From: Achromobacter sp. Marseille-Q4962
GTDB lineage: Bacteria > Pseudomonadota > Gammaproteobacteria > Burkholderiales > Burkholderiaceae_B
Direction of reading: 5' to 3'
DNA: 64,000 nt
NCBI RefSeq assembly: GCF_943737005.1
Contig: NZ_CALSFU010000010.1
Coordinates: 1-64,000 of the forward strand
Made by a program: the position numbers and the translations under genes. Below are positions 27,323-38,235 of this stretch, piece after piece (the first letter of the stretch is position 1; each line of letters opens with the position of its first letter). Below the pieces are notes generated by a model, which worked only from the letters and a program-made list of their open reading frames with translations, was not told where the DNA came from and made no database searches.

Positions 27323-28012
27323 ATGCGCGATACCGTTCTGTCCCTGCGTCCCCTCATGGCGGCCACCGGCCTGATGCTGGCGGCACTGGCCCTGCCCGCT
27401 CATGCTTTTTCCGACGATGAAGCCCGCAAGGCCATCCTGGACCTGCGCGCGCAAGTCCAGCAGCAGAACGAGCAGAATCAGCGCGCGCGGCTGCAGCTTG
27501 CCGACCAGATCCAGTCCTTGCAGCAGGAAATCGCCCAATTGCGCGACCAGCTCGAGCTGGTGTCGCGGCAGCAGCCCGCCGCCAACGGCGGCGCGGCGGC
27601 AGGTTCGGCCAACCCGCCCGGCGCGGCGGCCGGCGACGCGCAGGAGCAGGCCGCCTACGACGGCGCCATCGACCTGTTCCGCAAGGGCCAATACAAGGAA
27701 GCAGCCGAATCGCTGGCCGCCTTCATCGCCCTCTACCCCAACAGCCAGCTTGCGCCCAGCGCCCAGTTCTACCTGGGCAGCAGCCGCTATGCCGTGAAGG
27801 ATTTCAAGGGCGCCATCGAGCAGCTCACCGCCATGGTGCAGAAGTCGCCGCAGGACGCGCGCGCGCCCGACGCCCTGCTGGTGATCGCGGGCAGCCAGAT
27901 CGAACTGAACAACCGCGCTGGCGCCAAGACCACGCTGCAGCGCATCGTGCGCGACTACCCCACCACGCCCGCGGCCAACACGGCCAAGAGCCGGCTGCAA
28001 CTGCTGCAATAA
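27323..28012 (+). CDS. cpoB: cell division coordinator CpoB
   Basis: Periplasmic protein (older name YbgF) that couples Tol-driven outer-membrane constriction with septal peptidoglycan synthesis. The 229-residue precursor has a signal peptide (about 1-29, LPAHA), an N-terminal trimerising coiled coil (about 32-80, LRAQVQQQNEQNQ) and C-terminal TPR repeats (about 110-225, AYDGAIDLFRKGQYKEAAES). It is the last gene of the tol-pal cluster, behind a terminator-like hairpin. Confidence 0.93.
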   Translation: MRDTVLSLRPLMAATGLMLAALALPAHAFSDDEARKAILDLRAQVQQQNEQNQRARLQLADQIQSLQQEIAQLRDQLELVSRQQPAANGGAAAGSANPPGAAAGDAQEQAAYDGAIDLFRKGQYKEAAESLAAFIALYPNSQLAPSAQFYLGSSRYAVKDFKGAIEQLTAMVQKSPQDARAPDALLVIAGSQIELNNRAGAKTTLQRIVRDYPTTPAANTAKSRLQLLQ

Positions 28013-28055
28013 TGTGCCACGGCGCCGGCCCGCCTCCCGGGCGGCCGGGGCGTGT

Positions 28056-28553
28056 TCAGGAGCGCAGCGCCACGTCGGCCGCCGGAGCGCCCGTCATGGT
28101 TTCCAACTGCCGCGGCGTGAGATTGAAGACCGCGTGCGGATGCCCGGCGGCGGCCCATAGCGATTCGTACCCGAAGAGATCTTCGTCCAGCAGCATGACC
28201 GGCTTGACGGCGTGCCCGATGGGACACACCCCGCCGATCGCATAGCCAGTGCTCTCGCGCACGAACTTCGCATCGGCCTTGGCCAGCTCGCCCACCCGGG
28301 CGGCGACCTTGGCCTCGTCGACGCGGTTGGCGCCGCTGGCGATGACCAGCACGGGCGCATTGTCGGACACGCGCCGGAAAATGATGGACTTGGCGATCTG
28401 CGCCACCTCGCACCCCAGCCCCGCCGCCGCCTCGGCGGACGTCTTGCCCGTCTGGGGCAGCACCACCACCGGCTTGTCGTGCCCCAGTTCCAGCAGGAGA
28501 CGGGCGACGCGTTGCGCGGATTCGGGCAGGGACGATATGAACTCTGGGGACAT
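28056..28553 (-). CDS. YbaK/EbsC-type aminoacyl-tRNA deacylase
   Basis: A 165-residue free-standing editing domain related to the INS domain of ProRS and to YbaK/ProXp. Family marks are KSIIFR with its conserved lysine (about residue 56) and GGVCPIGHAVKPVMLLDEDL (about 108-127). Such proteins hydrolyse misacylated tRNA, for example Cys- or Ala-tRNA-Pro. ATG at 28553 removes an unlikely extension. It is convergent with cpoB. Confidence 0.85.
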   Translation of the reverse strand: MSPEFISSLPESAQRVARLLLELGHDKPVVVLPQTGKTSAEAAAGLGCEVAQIAKSIIFRRVSDNAPVLVIASGANRVDEAKVAARVGELAKADAKFVRESTGYAIGGVCPIGHAVKPVMLLDEDLFGYESLWAAAGHPHAVFNLTPRQLETMTGAPAADVALRS

Positions 28554-28700
28554 TGCTCGGGCTCCATTTCCATGAATACCGGCGACCGGCGAAGGCGGTC
28601 GGACGGAGCGAACGAGTGTATCAGCCCCGCCGGCGGCCTGCGCCCGGGCCGGCACGGGCTAGAATTCGGCCCAGGCTTTTTCTTCCCGCCCCCCTCCCCG

Positions 28701-29510
28701 ATGCGTTCCGAACCCGTCCTTCCCCTGCAAACCGCCCTCATCGACGGCTATCCCTTGTCCTATACCGTGCATGGCGAAGGCGCGCCCCTGGTGCTGGTGC
28801 ACGGATCGCTGTCGGACTGCCGCTACTGGAAATCGCAGATGGGTCCGCTGGGCCGCGCGTTTCGCGTGTATGCGCTTTGCCTGCGGCGCTACTGGCCCGA
28901 ACGCTGGGACGGCGAAGGCGACGGATTTTCGGTCGAGCAGCATGCCGAGGACGTGCTGGCGTTCATCGAAACCGTGGCGGGAGAGCCGGCGCACCTGGTG
29001 GGCCATTCGCGCGGCGGCCGGGTGGCGCTCGAGGCCGCCCTGCGCGCGCCGCAGATGCTGCGCAGTCTGACGCTGGCCGATCCCGGCCTGCCGCTGCCGG
29101 GCGAAGACGACCGGCGCGGCGGCTTCCGGCAGCGCGCGCTGGACCTGATCCGGCAAGGCGAGGCCGAGCAGGGCCTCGCCTTGTTCGTCGATACCGTGAC
29201 GGGGCCGCATACCTGGGAACGCATGGTGCCGTGGTTCAAGGAGATGGTGCGCGACAACGCGGGCACGCTGATCGGGCAGGCCCGGGAAACGCCGCCGGCG
29301 CTGACGCCCGGGCAGATCGGCAGCGTGGCGCTGCCCACGCTGCTGATCGGCGGCGCGCTCAGCCCCCAGCCCTACCCCGCCGTGCTGGATGCCCTGCAGG
29401 GCTGGATGCCCCATGCGCATCGCGTGGACATCGCCGGCTCGTCGCACGGCATGAACCTGGGCAACCCCCGGGCCTTCAACGGCGCCATAGAACAGTTCCT
29501 GCGCGGGTGA
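28701..29510 (+). CDS. alpha/beta hydrolase
   Basis: A 269-residue alpha/beta hydrolase fold protein without a signal peptide. The oxyanion motif VLVHGSLSD, the nucleophile elbow GHSRGG (Ser at about residue 99) and a C-terminal His (GSSHGMN) are present, with a probable acidic residue between. The family includes esterases, lactonases and C-C hydrolases; the substrate is not evident. It stands between divergent ybaK-like and convergent fusA. Confidence 0.85.
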   Translation: MRSEPVLPLQTALIDGYPLSYTVHGEGAPLVLVHGSLSDCRYWKSQMGPLGRAFRVYALCLRRYWPERWDGEGDGFSVEQHAEDVLAFIETVAGEPAHLVGHSRGGRVALEAALRAPQMLRSLTLADPGLPLPGEDDRRGGFRQRALDLIRQGEAEQGLALFVDTVTGPHTWERMVPWFKEMVRDNAGTLIGQARETPPALTPGQIGSVALPTLLIGGALSPQPYPAVLDALQGWMPHAHRVDIAGSSHGMNLGNPRAFNGAIEQFLRG

Positions 29511-29560
29511 GCGCGGACGGCAGGCCGCCGTCCGCGCTCGTCACGCCGCCGGCCTGGCCC

Positions 29561-31672
<2,112 letters not shown>

Positions 31673-31865
31673 GGCCTCTTCCCTTGCAGTGAAACACTGG
31701 CTGAGACGGCAGGGCCCGCCCGGGCCTCGCCGCGGCAGGCGCGCGCGCCGCGCAACAAAAAGGAATCGCGATGGCGTCGCGCCCGCGCTGATGCTTGCAT
31801 ATTACGCGCCAGCCGGGCAGATACAAGACATGGCCCTGAAGGCGCCCGGGATTTCCGGCCGCCCA

Positions 31866-31898
31866 ACGAAAACGCCCCTCGCGCAAGGCGAGGGGCGT
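31866..31898 (-). terminator. Rho-independent terminator of the universal stress gene
   Basis: Perfect 11-bp stem ACGCCCCTCGC (31872-31882) and GCGAGGGGCGT (31888-31898), 5-base loop, and on the minus strand a TTTTCGTT tail. It lies 34 bp after the uspA-like stop and keeps that transcript out of fusA. Confidence 0.88.
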
Positions 31899-31932
31899 GG
31901 TCCGGACATGCACGTTTCCGTGCCCGTGACGG

Positions 31933-32397
31933 CTATTTCTTTTCTTCCTTGACGCGGTAGACCAGTACCGCGGTGGTGGCCAGCGACAGCACCTTGGCCG
32001 TCACGCTGCCCAGCAGCAGGCGCGACAGCCCGCTGCGGCCGTGGCTGCCGATGAAGATGAGGTCGCAGCCGTTGTCGGCGGCGGCCTGGACGATGCCGTC
32101 GGCGACGTTGAAATTGGACACGGCGCGCGTCTCGCACTTCACGCCGGCGGTGTCGGCGCGGTCGCTGATCTGCTTGAGGTATTTCTCGGCCTGCTCCGCC
32201 GAAGCCTTTTCGTAGTCTTCGTCGGTGATGGCGTAGGCCGCGGCCATGCCGTCGAAGCCGATGGTGGCGGCGAAAGGCTGCGTCACGTAGAGCGCCACGA
32301 CCTCGGCGCCCACGGAACGCGCGAAGCAAATGCCCGCATTGGCGGCCTGCGCGGACAGCGGCGAACCGTCGGTGGGAATCAGGATCTTCTTGAACAT
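31933..32397 (-). CDS. universal stress protein, UspA family
   Basis: A 154-residue single-domain Usp. It starts KILIPTDGSPLSAQAA and ends with the ATP-binding motif GSHGRSGLSRLLLGS (about residues 118-132), so it belongs to the ATP-binding class. Usp proteins accumulate in growth arrest and stress; the direct role varies. Single gene with its own terminator. Confidence 0.93.
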   Translation of the reverse strand: MFKKILIPTDGSPLSAQAANAGICFARSVGAEVVALYVTQPFAATIGFDGMAAAYAITDEDYEKASAEQAEKYLKQISDRADTAGVKCETRAVSNFNVADGIVQAAADNGCDLIFIGSHGRSGLSRLLLGSVTAKVLSLATTAVLVYRVKEEKK

Positions 32398-32496
32398 CAG
32401 CCTGCTCCTGTTTGAGATGAATTCTTATGCTACCGGAAAGAAGCCGGATTCACATCAGGCTCGCCCCGGAGGCTTGACGGCGGTCAAGCCTGGCGC

Positions 32497-32841
32497 TCAG
32501 CCGAGCTGCTGCGCGGCGGCGAACAGGTTGGTGCAGCGCGTGCCCGTGCGGCAATAGGCCAGCACCGGCCCCGGCAGGGTGCGCAGCAGTTCGGCGAAGC
32601 GCTGCACGTCGGCGGCGGTCATGGCGCTGCCCACCACCGGCTGGTATTCGACTTTCAGGCCGGCGGCGACGGCGGCCTTGGACACGTCGGCCGCCGTGGG
32701 CTGGTCGGGGCCGCCCTCGAAATCGGGACGGTTGATGATGACGCTCTTGTAGCCGGCGGCGGCGACTTCGGCCATGTCGTCGGGGCCGAGCTGGGGAGCC
32801 ACGGCAAAGTTCTCGGTGAGGGGCTTGATCGGTACGGACAT
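32497..32841 (-). CDS. DUF442 / TIGR01244 family phosphatase-fold sulfur transferase
   Basis: A 114-residue single domain. Family marks are FAVAPQLGPDDMAEVAAAGYK near the N-terminus and the active-site loop AYCRTGTRC near residue 100, with the likely reactive Cys followed by a Gly-Thr-Arg turn. Related domains, also called Blh, act with sulfide oxidation and persulfide enzymes. The loop ends in Cys where Ser is common, giving two nearby cysteines. The start lies 10 bp beyond the MocR stop, so they are probably co-transcribed. Confidence 0.8.
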   Translation of the reverse strand: MSVPIKPLTENFAVAPQLGPDDMAEVAAAGYKSVIINRPDFEGGPDQPTAADVSKAAVAAGLKVEYQPVVGSAMTAADVQRFAELLRTLPGPVLAYCRTGTRCTNLFAAAQQLG

Positions 32842-32851
32842 GGCGGTTCCT

Positions 32852-34333
32852 TCAGTTGTATGGCTGCGTATTATTATTGCAGGCTCCGCCATCGGCGAAG
32901 AGTTTTTCGAGCTCCGTCCAGACCCCGCGCTGCTCGGTCATGGACACCGAAAAGCGCAACATCCGGGACGGCTCCTGGGAGGGCGAAAACAGCGTGCCGG
33001 GCGCCAGCAGCATGCCGCGGTCGGCAGCGGCCCGCGCCACCGCCTCGGAATCCCGCCCGCAGTCGGCCCATACGAACATGCCCGCGTGCGGCTCGTGCGG
33101 CAGGCGCAGCCCCAGCCGCAGCAGCCCCTTCACGCAGCGCTGCCGCGCGTCGTCCACCCGCTGGCGCACGCGCTCGATGTGGCGCCGGTACTGGCCCTCC
33201 ATGAGCACGCGGTGCACCACCCGCTCGCCCAGTTCGGGCGACGTCAGCCCGGCCAGCATTTTCAGGTCGGCCAGCTTCTGCAGGATCTGCGGATGCGCCG
33301 CCAGGTAGCCCACCCGCAGGCTGGCGGCGAGCATCTTGGAATATCCCCCCGCCAGGATGACGCGATTCAGCCGGTCCAGGGCCGCCAGCTTCACCGCCCC
33401 GCCGGGGTGCAGTTCGCCGTAGGTGTCGTCTTCCACCACCAGGAAATCGTGGCGTTCGGCGATGCGCAGGACATCGTAGGCCACGCCGGCCGACAGCGTG
33501 TGCCCCGTGGGGTTGTGGACCGCGCTGTTGACGATGAACAGCCTGGGGTGGTGCTGGGCCGCCAGCTTTTCCAGCAGCGCCGTATCGGGGCCGTCGGGGC
33601 CTCGGGGCACGCCGATCAGGCGCGCCCCGAAGGCGGCCAGGCGGCCGAAGATCACGAACCAGGCCGGATCCTCGACCAGCACGGTGTCGCCCGGCCGCAC
33701 CAGGTGGCGCGCGACCAGGTCCAGCCCGTGGGTCACGCCGCAGGTGGTCAGCAGATTGTGCTCGGGATGGGCGGGCACGCTTTCGTTCTGCAGGTGCCCG
33801 GCAATCTGCTGGCGCAGCGGCGCGAAGCCCTGGGGATGGCCATAAGACACCAGGTGGCCGCGCACCGACCTGCCCACCGCGCGCACGGCGGCGGCGACCA
33901 TCTCGGGATCCAGCCATTCCGGCGGGAGCAGGCCCGCGCCGCCCGGCATGCCGGGCGCGGCGCTCTCGCGGAACATGTTGCGCAGCAGCCAGGGCACGTC
34001 CACCCGGGCGGAAGGCGGCAGCGTAACCGCCGGCGGCGCGGAGGCCGCCGCCGTAAGCGGTCCGCTGCGCGCGCGCACGAAGAAGCCGGCGCCCCGGCGC
34101 GACTGCACCAGGCCGCGCGCGACGAGGCGGTCGTAGGCTTCCACCACGGTGAAGCGGCTGACGCCGGACTGCTCGGCCATCTTGCGGATGGAGGGCAGCC
34201 TCGTGCCCGGGCGCAGGCCCTGCTCGTCGATGCGCCGCGCCAGGCTGTCGGCCAGTTGCGCCACCAGGGTGGCGTCGGCCTGGCGCACCGGCAGCCAGGG
34301 GGATCCCGGGAGGGCGGAGGAAGGGACTGTCAT
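32852..34333 (-). CDS. MocR family (GntR / aminotransferase fusion) regulator
   Basis: A 493-residue fusion. A GntR winged helix is at about 20-85 (LRPGTRLPSIRKMAEQSGVSRFTV) and a fold-type I aminotransferase domain at about 110-485, with HNPTGHTLS, VEDDTYGEL and the PLP-binding lysine in GGYSKMLAASLRVG. MocR proteins sense PLP or its adducts with amino compounds. It is divergent from a DMT/LysE exporter pair, which may export the effector or related metabolite. ATG at 34333 drops a non-coding extension. Confidence 0.9.
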   Translation of the reverse strand: MTVPSSALPGSPWLPVRQADATLVAQLADSLARRIDEQGLRPGTRLPSIRKMAEQSGVSRFTVVEAYDRLVARGLVQSRRGAGFFVRARSGPLTAAASAPPAVTLPPSARVDVPWLLRNMFRESAAPGMPGGAGLLPPEWLDPEMVAAAVRAVGRSVRGHLVSYGHPQGFAPLRQQIAGHLQNESVPAHPEHNLLTTCGVTHGLDLVARHLVRPGDTVLVEDPAWFVIFGRLAAFGARLIGVPRGPDGPDTALLEKLAAQHHPRLFIVNSAVHNPTGHTLSAGVAYDVLRIAERHDFLVVEDDTYGELHPGGAVKLAALDRLNRVILAGGYSKMLAASLRVGYLAAHPQILQKLADLKMLAGLTSPELGERVVHRVLMEGQYRRHIERVRQRVDDARQRCVKGLLRLGLRLPHEPHAGMFVWADCGRDSEAVARAAADRGMLLAPGTLFSPSQEPSRMLRFSVSMTEQRGVWTELEKLFADGGACNNNTQPYN

Positions 34334-34375
34334 GGGAATTTCACCAGGCCAGTTATCGAAGTGAACCGTTAAAGT

Positions 34376-34390
34376 GTATAGGTACTGTAT
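34376..34390. promoter_or_regulatory. candidate MocR site in divergent promoter
   Basis: GTAT at 34376-34379 and 34387-34390 form a direct repeat on an 11-bp period around AGGTACT. On the minus strand TATACA (34374-34379) may be the -10 box of the mocR gene. MocR regulators often bind direct repeats near their own promoter. Low-confidence inference. Confidence 0.3.
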
Positions 34391-34493
34391 CGCTGACTGT
34401 GCGTAGAGTGACAGCAAATCCAGCCCGCGGCAAGCGGGCCGGTCCAGGCGGGCAGGCCCCACGGGCCGGCCCGTTCCCCTTTACAGGCGATCC

Positions 34494-35417
34494 ATGATCC
34501 GTCCCGCCCCGTCTTCCTGTATCGATCCCGGCCTCGCGCCCCCCGCCGCTCCCGTCTGGGAGGGCTACGGCTACGGCCTGCTCGGCGTGCTGGTGTTTTC
34601 GCTGACCCTGCCCATGACGCATGTCGCGGTGGCCGAGCTGCCCGCGCTGCTGGTCGGCCTGGGCCGCGCGCTCGTCGCGGCCGTGCCGGCCATTGCGCTG
34701 CTCGCGGCCACGCGCAGCCGGCGGCCGGACGCCCGCGAATGGCCCGGCGTGGTCCTGGCGGCGGCGGGCATCGTGGTGGGCTGGCCGCTCGCCTCCTCGC
34801 TCGCCATGCAGAGCGTGCCCTCGTCGCACGGGGCGGTTTTCAATGGCCTGCTGCCGCTGTCCACCGCCGCTTTCGCCGCTCTGCGCAGCGGCGAGCGCCC
34901 CTCGCCGGCATTCTGGGCCTGGGCGCTGGCTGGCGCCGCTCTCGTCACGGCCTATGCGCTGCGGCAAGGGCATGGCGCGCTGCAGCCCGGCGACCTGTGG
35001 CTGCTGGCGGCGGTCGTCCTGGGCGGCCTGGGCTATGCCGAAGGCGCGCGGGCCTCGCGCACCCTGGGCGGCTGGCGCACCATCTGCTGGGCGCTGGCGA
35101 TCAGCGCGCCGGTGGTGGCCGCCCCCGTGGGCTGGATGGCGGCCCAGGCGCAATGGCCCTCGGCCGCAACGGGGGCGGCCTGCGCCTACCTGGCTTTCGG
35201 CTCCATGTTTCTGGGCTTTTTCGCGTGGTATCGTGGCCTGGCCGTGGGCGGCATCGCCCGGGTGGGACAAGTGCAGCTGCTCCAGCCCTTTCTCACCGTG
35301 GTCGCCGCGGCGCTGTTCTTCGGCGAAGCCGTGACGCCTTCCACCTTCTTCTTTGCCGCAGCCGTGATTCTCGTCATCGCGGGTGGCCGGCGCGCCATCG
35401 TCAGGAACGCAAAATGA
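34494..35417 (+). CDS. EamA/DMT family transporter
   Basis: A 307-residue protein with about ten membrane segments in two repeated EamA halves (about 30-150 and 160-300). Family-like stretches are SSHGAVFNGLLPLSTAAFAAL and FGSMFLGFFAWYRGLAVGG. Members export amino acids, nucleotides or drugs. It is divergent from the MocR regulator and overlaps the LysE-type gene by 4 bp (ATGA), so the two are coupled. Substrate unknown. Confidence 0.87.
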   Translation: MIRPAPSSCIDPGLAPPAAPVWEGYGYGLLGVLVFSLTLPMTHVAVAELPALLVGLGRALVAAVPAIALLAATRSRRPDAREWPGVVLAAAGIVVGWPLASSLAMQSVPSSHGAVFNGLLPLSTAAFAALRSGERPSPAFWAWALAGAALVTAYALRQGHGALQPGDLWLLAAVVLGGLGYAEGARASRTLGGWRTICWALAISAPVVAAPVGWMAAQAQWPSAATGAACAYLAFGSMFLGFFAWYRGLAVGGIARVGQVQLLQPFLTVVAAALFFGEAVTPSTFFFAAAVILVIAGGRRAIVRNAK

Positions 35418-36058
35418 GCCTCTCCCCCCTTGCCCTGTCCGACGTGCCCCTGGCCTCGGCTTCGCTGCTGGGACCGCTTGCGCTTTTCGCACTGGTGAGC
35501 TCCATCACGCCCGGGCCCAATAATGTCATGCTGGCCTCGTCCGGCCTCAATTTCGGCTTCCGCCGCACGGTGCCGCACCTGCTGGGCGTCACCCTGGGCT
35601 TTGCCTTCATGATTTTCCTGGTGGGCCTGGGGCTGGGTTCGGTGTTCCAGCGCATCCCCGCGCTCTATACGGTGCTGAAGTACGCCGGCGCGCTGTATCT
35701 GCTGTATCTGGCCTGGAAGATCGCCAATGCCGGCGCGATGGAAGACGGAACCGTGCGGGGCAAGCCCTTCACCTTCCTGCAGGCGGCCGCCTTCCAGTGG
35801 GTCAACCCCAAGGCCTGGGTGATGGCCGTGGGCGTGGTGGCGACCTACACCCCGCAGGCCGGCTTCTTCGCCAATCTGGTGCTGGCCACCGTGGTTTGCG
35901 GCATCGTCAACCTGCCCAGCGTGGGCATCTGGGTCGCATTCGGCACCGCCCTGCGCCGGCTGCTGCACAAAGCCTGGGCGGTGCGCGCCTTCAACGTGAC
36001 CATGGCGCTGTTGCTGGTGGCCTCGCTCTATCCGGTGGCGCTGGACCTGGTCCGCTGA
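35414..36058 (+). CDS. LysE/RhtB family amino acid exporter
   Basis: A 214-residue, six-helix exporter. Family motif SSITPGPNNVMLASSGLNFG lies at about residues 28-47, and FQWVNPKAWVMAVGVV near 128-143. RhtB-type proteins export amino acids such as threonine, homoserine or leucine. Its ATG overlaps the DMT stop codon. Two exporters in one operon under a MocR-type regulator suggest relief from excess of an amino compound. Confidence 0.88.
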   Translation: MSLSPLALSDVPLASASLLGPLALFALVSSITPGPNNVMLASSGLNFGFRRTVPHLLGVTLGFAFMIFLVGLGLGSVFQRIPALYTVLKYAGALYLLYLAWKIANAGAMEDGTVRGKPFTFLQAAAFQWVNPKAWVMAVGVVATYTPQAGFFANLVLATVVCGIVNLPSVGIWVAFGTALRRLLHKAWAVRAFNVTMALLLVASLYPVALDLVR

Positions 36059-36100
36059 CGGCGGGCCGGGACCGCCCGGCCGGGGCGGCGTTAAGCCAGG

Positions 36101-36793
36101 TTAAGCCAGCAGCCCCGCCACCACCGCCGGCGTGACGAGCACGTTGAAAAGCCCCGCCATCACCATGACCAGCCCGGCCACGGCGCCCTCTTCGGCCGCG
36201 AACTCGCGGGCCTTGGCGGTGCCCGCGCCGTGCGCGCCCATGCCGAAGAGCGCCCCGCGCGCGAGCGCCGAGCGCAAGGGCAGCCAGCGGCGCATCAATT
36301 GGCCGATGGCCGCGCCGAACACGCCGGTAACGATGACGAACACCGCCGTCAGGTCGGGCACGCCGCCCATGTGCGAGGACACGGCCACGGCGAACGGCGT
36401 GGCCACCGAGCGCGGCAGCAGGCTCAGGCGCAGGTCGGCGGGCAGGCCGAGCAGCGCGCCCAGCGCCCAGGCGCTCGCACCGGCGATCAGGCTGCCCACC
36501 GCCACGCCGGCGGCCAGCACCGGCCAATAGCGGCGGATGAGGGCGCGCTGCTCGTACAGCGGCAGGGCGAACGCCACGATGACCGGGCTCAGCATGGCCA
36601 TCAGCCAGTGCGATCCGGACATGTAGTCGCGATAGCCGGCGTGCAGCGCAATGGCCAGCGCCAGCAGCAGCGCCGGCGCCACCACCAGCGTCGAGGTCCA
36701 CCAGTAGGCGTAGCGCCGGTAGAAGAGGCGCGCGCAGACATAGGCCAGCACAGTCGCTGCCGGCCAGAACAGCATGTTGAATTCATGGGGCAT
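36101..36793 (-). CDS. lrgB: LrgB family membrane protein
   Basis: A 230-residue protein with about six to eight membrane segments and the LrgB motifs LLPRSVATPFAVAVSSHMGG and FGMGAHGAGTAKAREF. LrgB/CidB proteins work with LrgA/CidA in holin-like control of autolysis or in transport of small metabolites such as pyruvate. The gene overlaps lrgA by 11 bp. Confidence 0.9.
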   Translation of the reverse strand: MPHEFNMLFWPAATVLAYVCARLFYRRYAYWWTSTLVVAPALLLALAIALHAGYRDYMSGSHWLMAMLSPVIVAFALPLYEQRALIRRYWPVLAAGVAVGSLIAGASAWALGALLGLPADLRLSLLPRSVATPFAVAVSSHMGGVPDLTAVFVIVTGVFGAAIGQLMRRWLPLRSALARGALFGMGAHGAGTAKAREFAAEEGAVAGLVMVMAGLFNVLVTPAVVAGLLA

Positions 36794-37187
36794 GGCGGTT
36801 CATCCAGCGATAGCACAGGTCGATGGTGAGCGCGGTGCCGGTCATGACCAGCGCCGTGCCCAGCACGATGGCCAGCAGCAGTTTCAGCCCGAGCATGCCC
36901 AGGAATTCGCGGTGATCCAGCAGGGACATGACTGCCGGCACGAAGAACAGCAGCATCTCGCCCAGCAGCCAGCTCGCGCCGCGGTGCACGTTGCGCACGC
37001 GCAGCCGGCGGGTGGCCAGGAGGACGAGCACCAGCGCCATGCCGATGACGCCGCCGGGCACGGGCAGGCCGGTGGCGGCCGCCACGGCCTGGCCGACGAG
37101 CGAAAAGGCCACGATGAGCGAGATCTGCAGCAAGCGGCTGCGCCGCAGGGCGCTGCGGGCGAGAAGAAGAAAACGGGAGCGGGCCAT
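36783..37187 (-). CDS. lrgA: LrgA family holin-like protein
   Basis: A 134-residue small membrane protein with about four helices. The family segment GLPVPGGVIGMALVLVLL is at about 41-58 and EMLLFFVPAVMSLLDH at about 77-92. It pairs with LrgB, whose start it overlaps. It is divergent from a LysR regulator resembling CidR, the usual partner of such pairs. Confidence 0.88.
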   Translation of the reverse strand: MARSRFLLLARSALRRSRLLQISLIVAFSLVGQAVAAATGLPVPGGVIGMALVLVLLATRRLRVRNVHRGASWLLGEMLLFFVPAVMSLLDHREFLGMLGLKLLLAIVLGTALVMTGTALTIDLCYRWMNRHAP

Positions 37188-37243
37188 GATGTTGCGGTTC
37201 CTGCGTCAGGCTGTTGTTTTACGCCAGCTCCAGCCATAGATAA

Positions 37244-37255
37244 AATGAATTCATT
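37244..37255. promoter_or_regulatory. 12-bp palindrome between lrgA and lysR
   Basis: AATGAATTCATT is a perfect palindrome 29 bp before the LysR start codon and 57 bp before lrgA. LysR proteins bind dyads in shared divergent promoters, so this is a candidate operator for the adjacent regulator. Confidence 0.35.
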
Positions 37256-37284
37256 GCATTCTGCGCATTCCAATATGGCATAGC

Positions 37285-38172
37285 ATGGACATACGCCCGT
37301 TGCGCGCCCTGGTGGAGGTGGTCCGCCAGGGCGGGTTCTCCCAGGCCGCCAAGGTGATCTACGCCACCCAGCCCACCGTGAGCAAAGCCGTGAAACAGCT
37401 CGAAGACGAAGTGGGCATGCCCTTGCTGGACCGCAATGCGCAGCCGCCCCGGCTCACCGAAGCGGGCCGGATCGTGTACCGCCGCGCGCTCACCATACTG
37501 GCCGAACGCGACGATCTCTATGCCGAGCTGGACGAGCTGCGCGGGCTGCGGCGGGGCGTGCTCCGGCTGGGGCTGCCGCCGCTGGGCAGCAGCGCGCTTT
37601 TCGCGCCGCTGTTCGCCGATTTCCGCAGCCGCTACCCGCACATCGAAATCAGCCTGGTGGAGCACGGCAGCCGCCGCCTGGAAGAAATGGCGCTGGCCGG
37701 CGACATCGAGCTGGCGGCCTCGCTGCAGCCCGTGCCCGAACATTTCGAGTGGCAGCCCGTGGCGCGCGAGCCGTTGCTGGCGCTGCTGCCGGCCGACCAC
37801 CCGAAGGCGCGCGCCGAATCGGTCAGCCTGCGCGAACTGCGCGAATCTCCCTTCATCTTGTTCGAAACCGGCTTCGCGTTGAACCGCATCCTGCTCGATG
37901 CCTGCCAGCGCGCGGGCTTCGCGCCGAGCATCGCGGCTCGCAGCGGCCAGACCGATTTCATCGTGGCGCTGGTGGCCGCCGGCCTGGGCGTGGCGTTCCT
38001 GCCGCGCATCAAGGCCAACGAGGAACTGCACGCGGGAGTGTGCCGGGTGCCGCTGCGCGACGCCCGCACCGACTGGGAAATGGTGCTGGTGTGGCGGCGC
38101 GGCGGTTATCTCTCGCACGCCGCCCAGGCGTGGCTGGCCCTCACCCGGGAGGTGTACGGCGCCTCGGCCTGA
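37285..38172 (+). CDS. LysR family regulator (lrgAB-linked)
   Basis: A 295-residue LysR protein. The winged helix (MDIRPLRALVEVVRQGGFSQA, then QPTVSKAVKQLEDEVGMPL) covers about 1-60; the effector domain has GVLRLGLPPLGSS near 90 and GLGVAFLP near 235. The shape and setting beside lrgAB resemble CidR-type regulators. It is divergent from lrgA and likely controls it. Confidence 0.9.
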   Translation: MDIRPLRALVEVVRQGGFSQAAKVIYATQPTVSKAVKQLEDEVGMPLLDRNAQPPRLTEAGRIVYRRALTILAERDDLYAELDELRGLRRGVLRLGLPPLGSSALFAPLFADFRSRYPHIEISLVEHGSRRLEEMALAGDIELAASLQPVPEHFEWQPVAREPLLALLPADHPKARAESVSLRELRESPFILFETGFALNRILLDACQRAGFAPSIAARSGQTDFIVALVAAGLGVAFLPRIKANEELHAGVCRVPLRDARTDWEMVLVWRRGGYLSHAAQAWLALTREVYGASA

Positions 38173-38235
38173 CGCGCCGGCATGCATATCGGGTATGCTG
38201 AAACCCCGCCCGAGCATCACCGGCGCTTCATCGTC

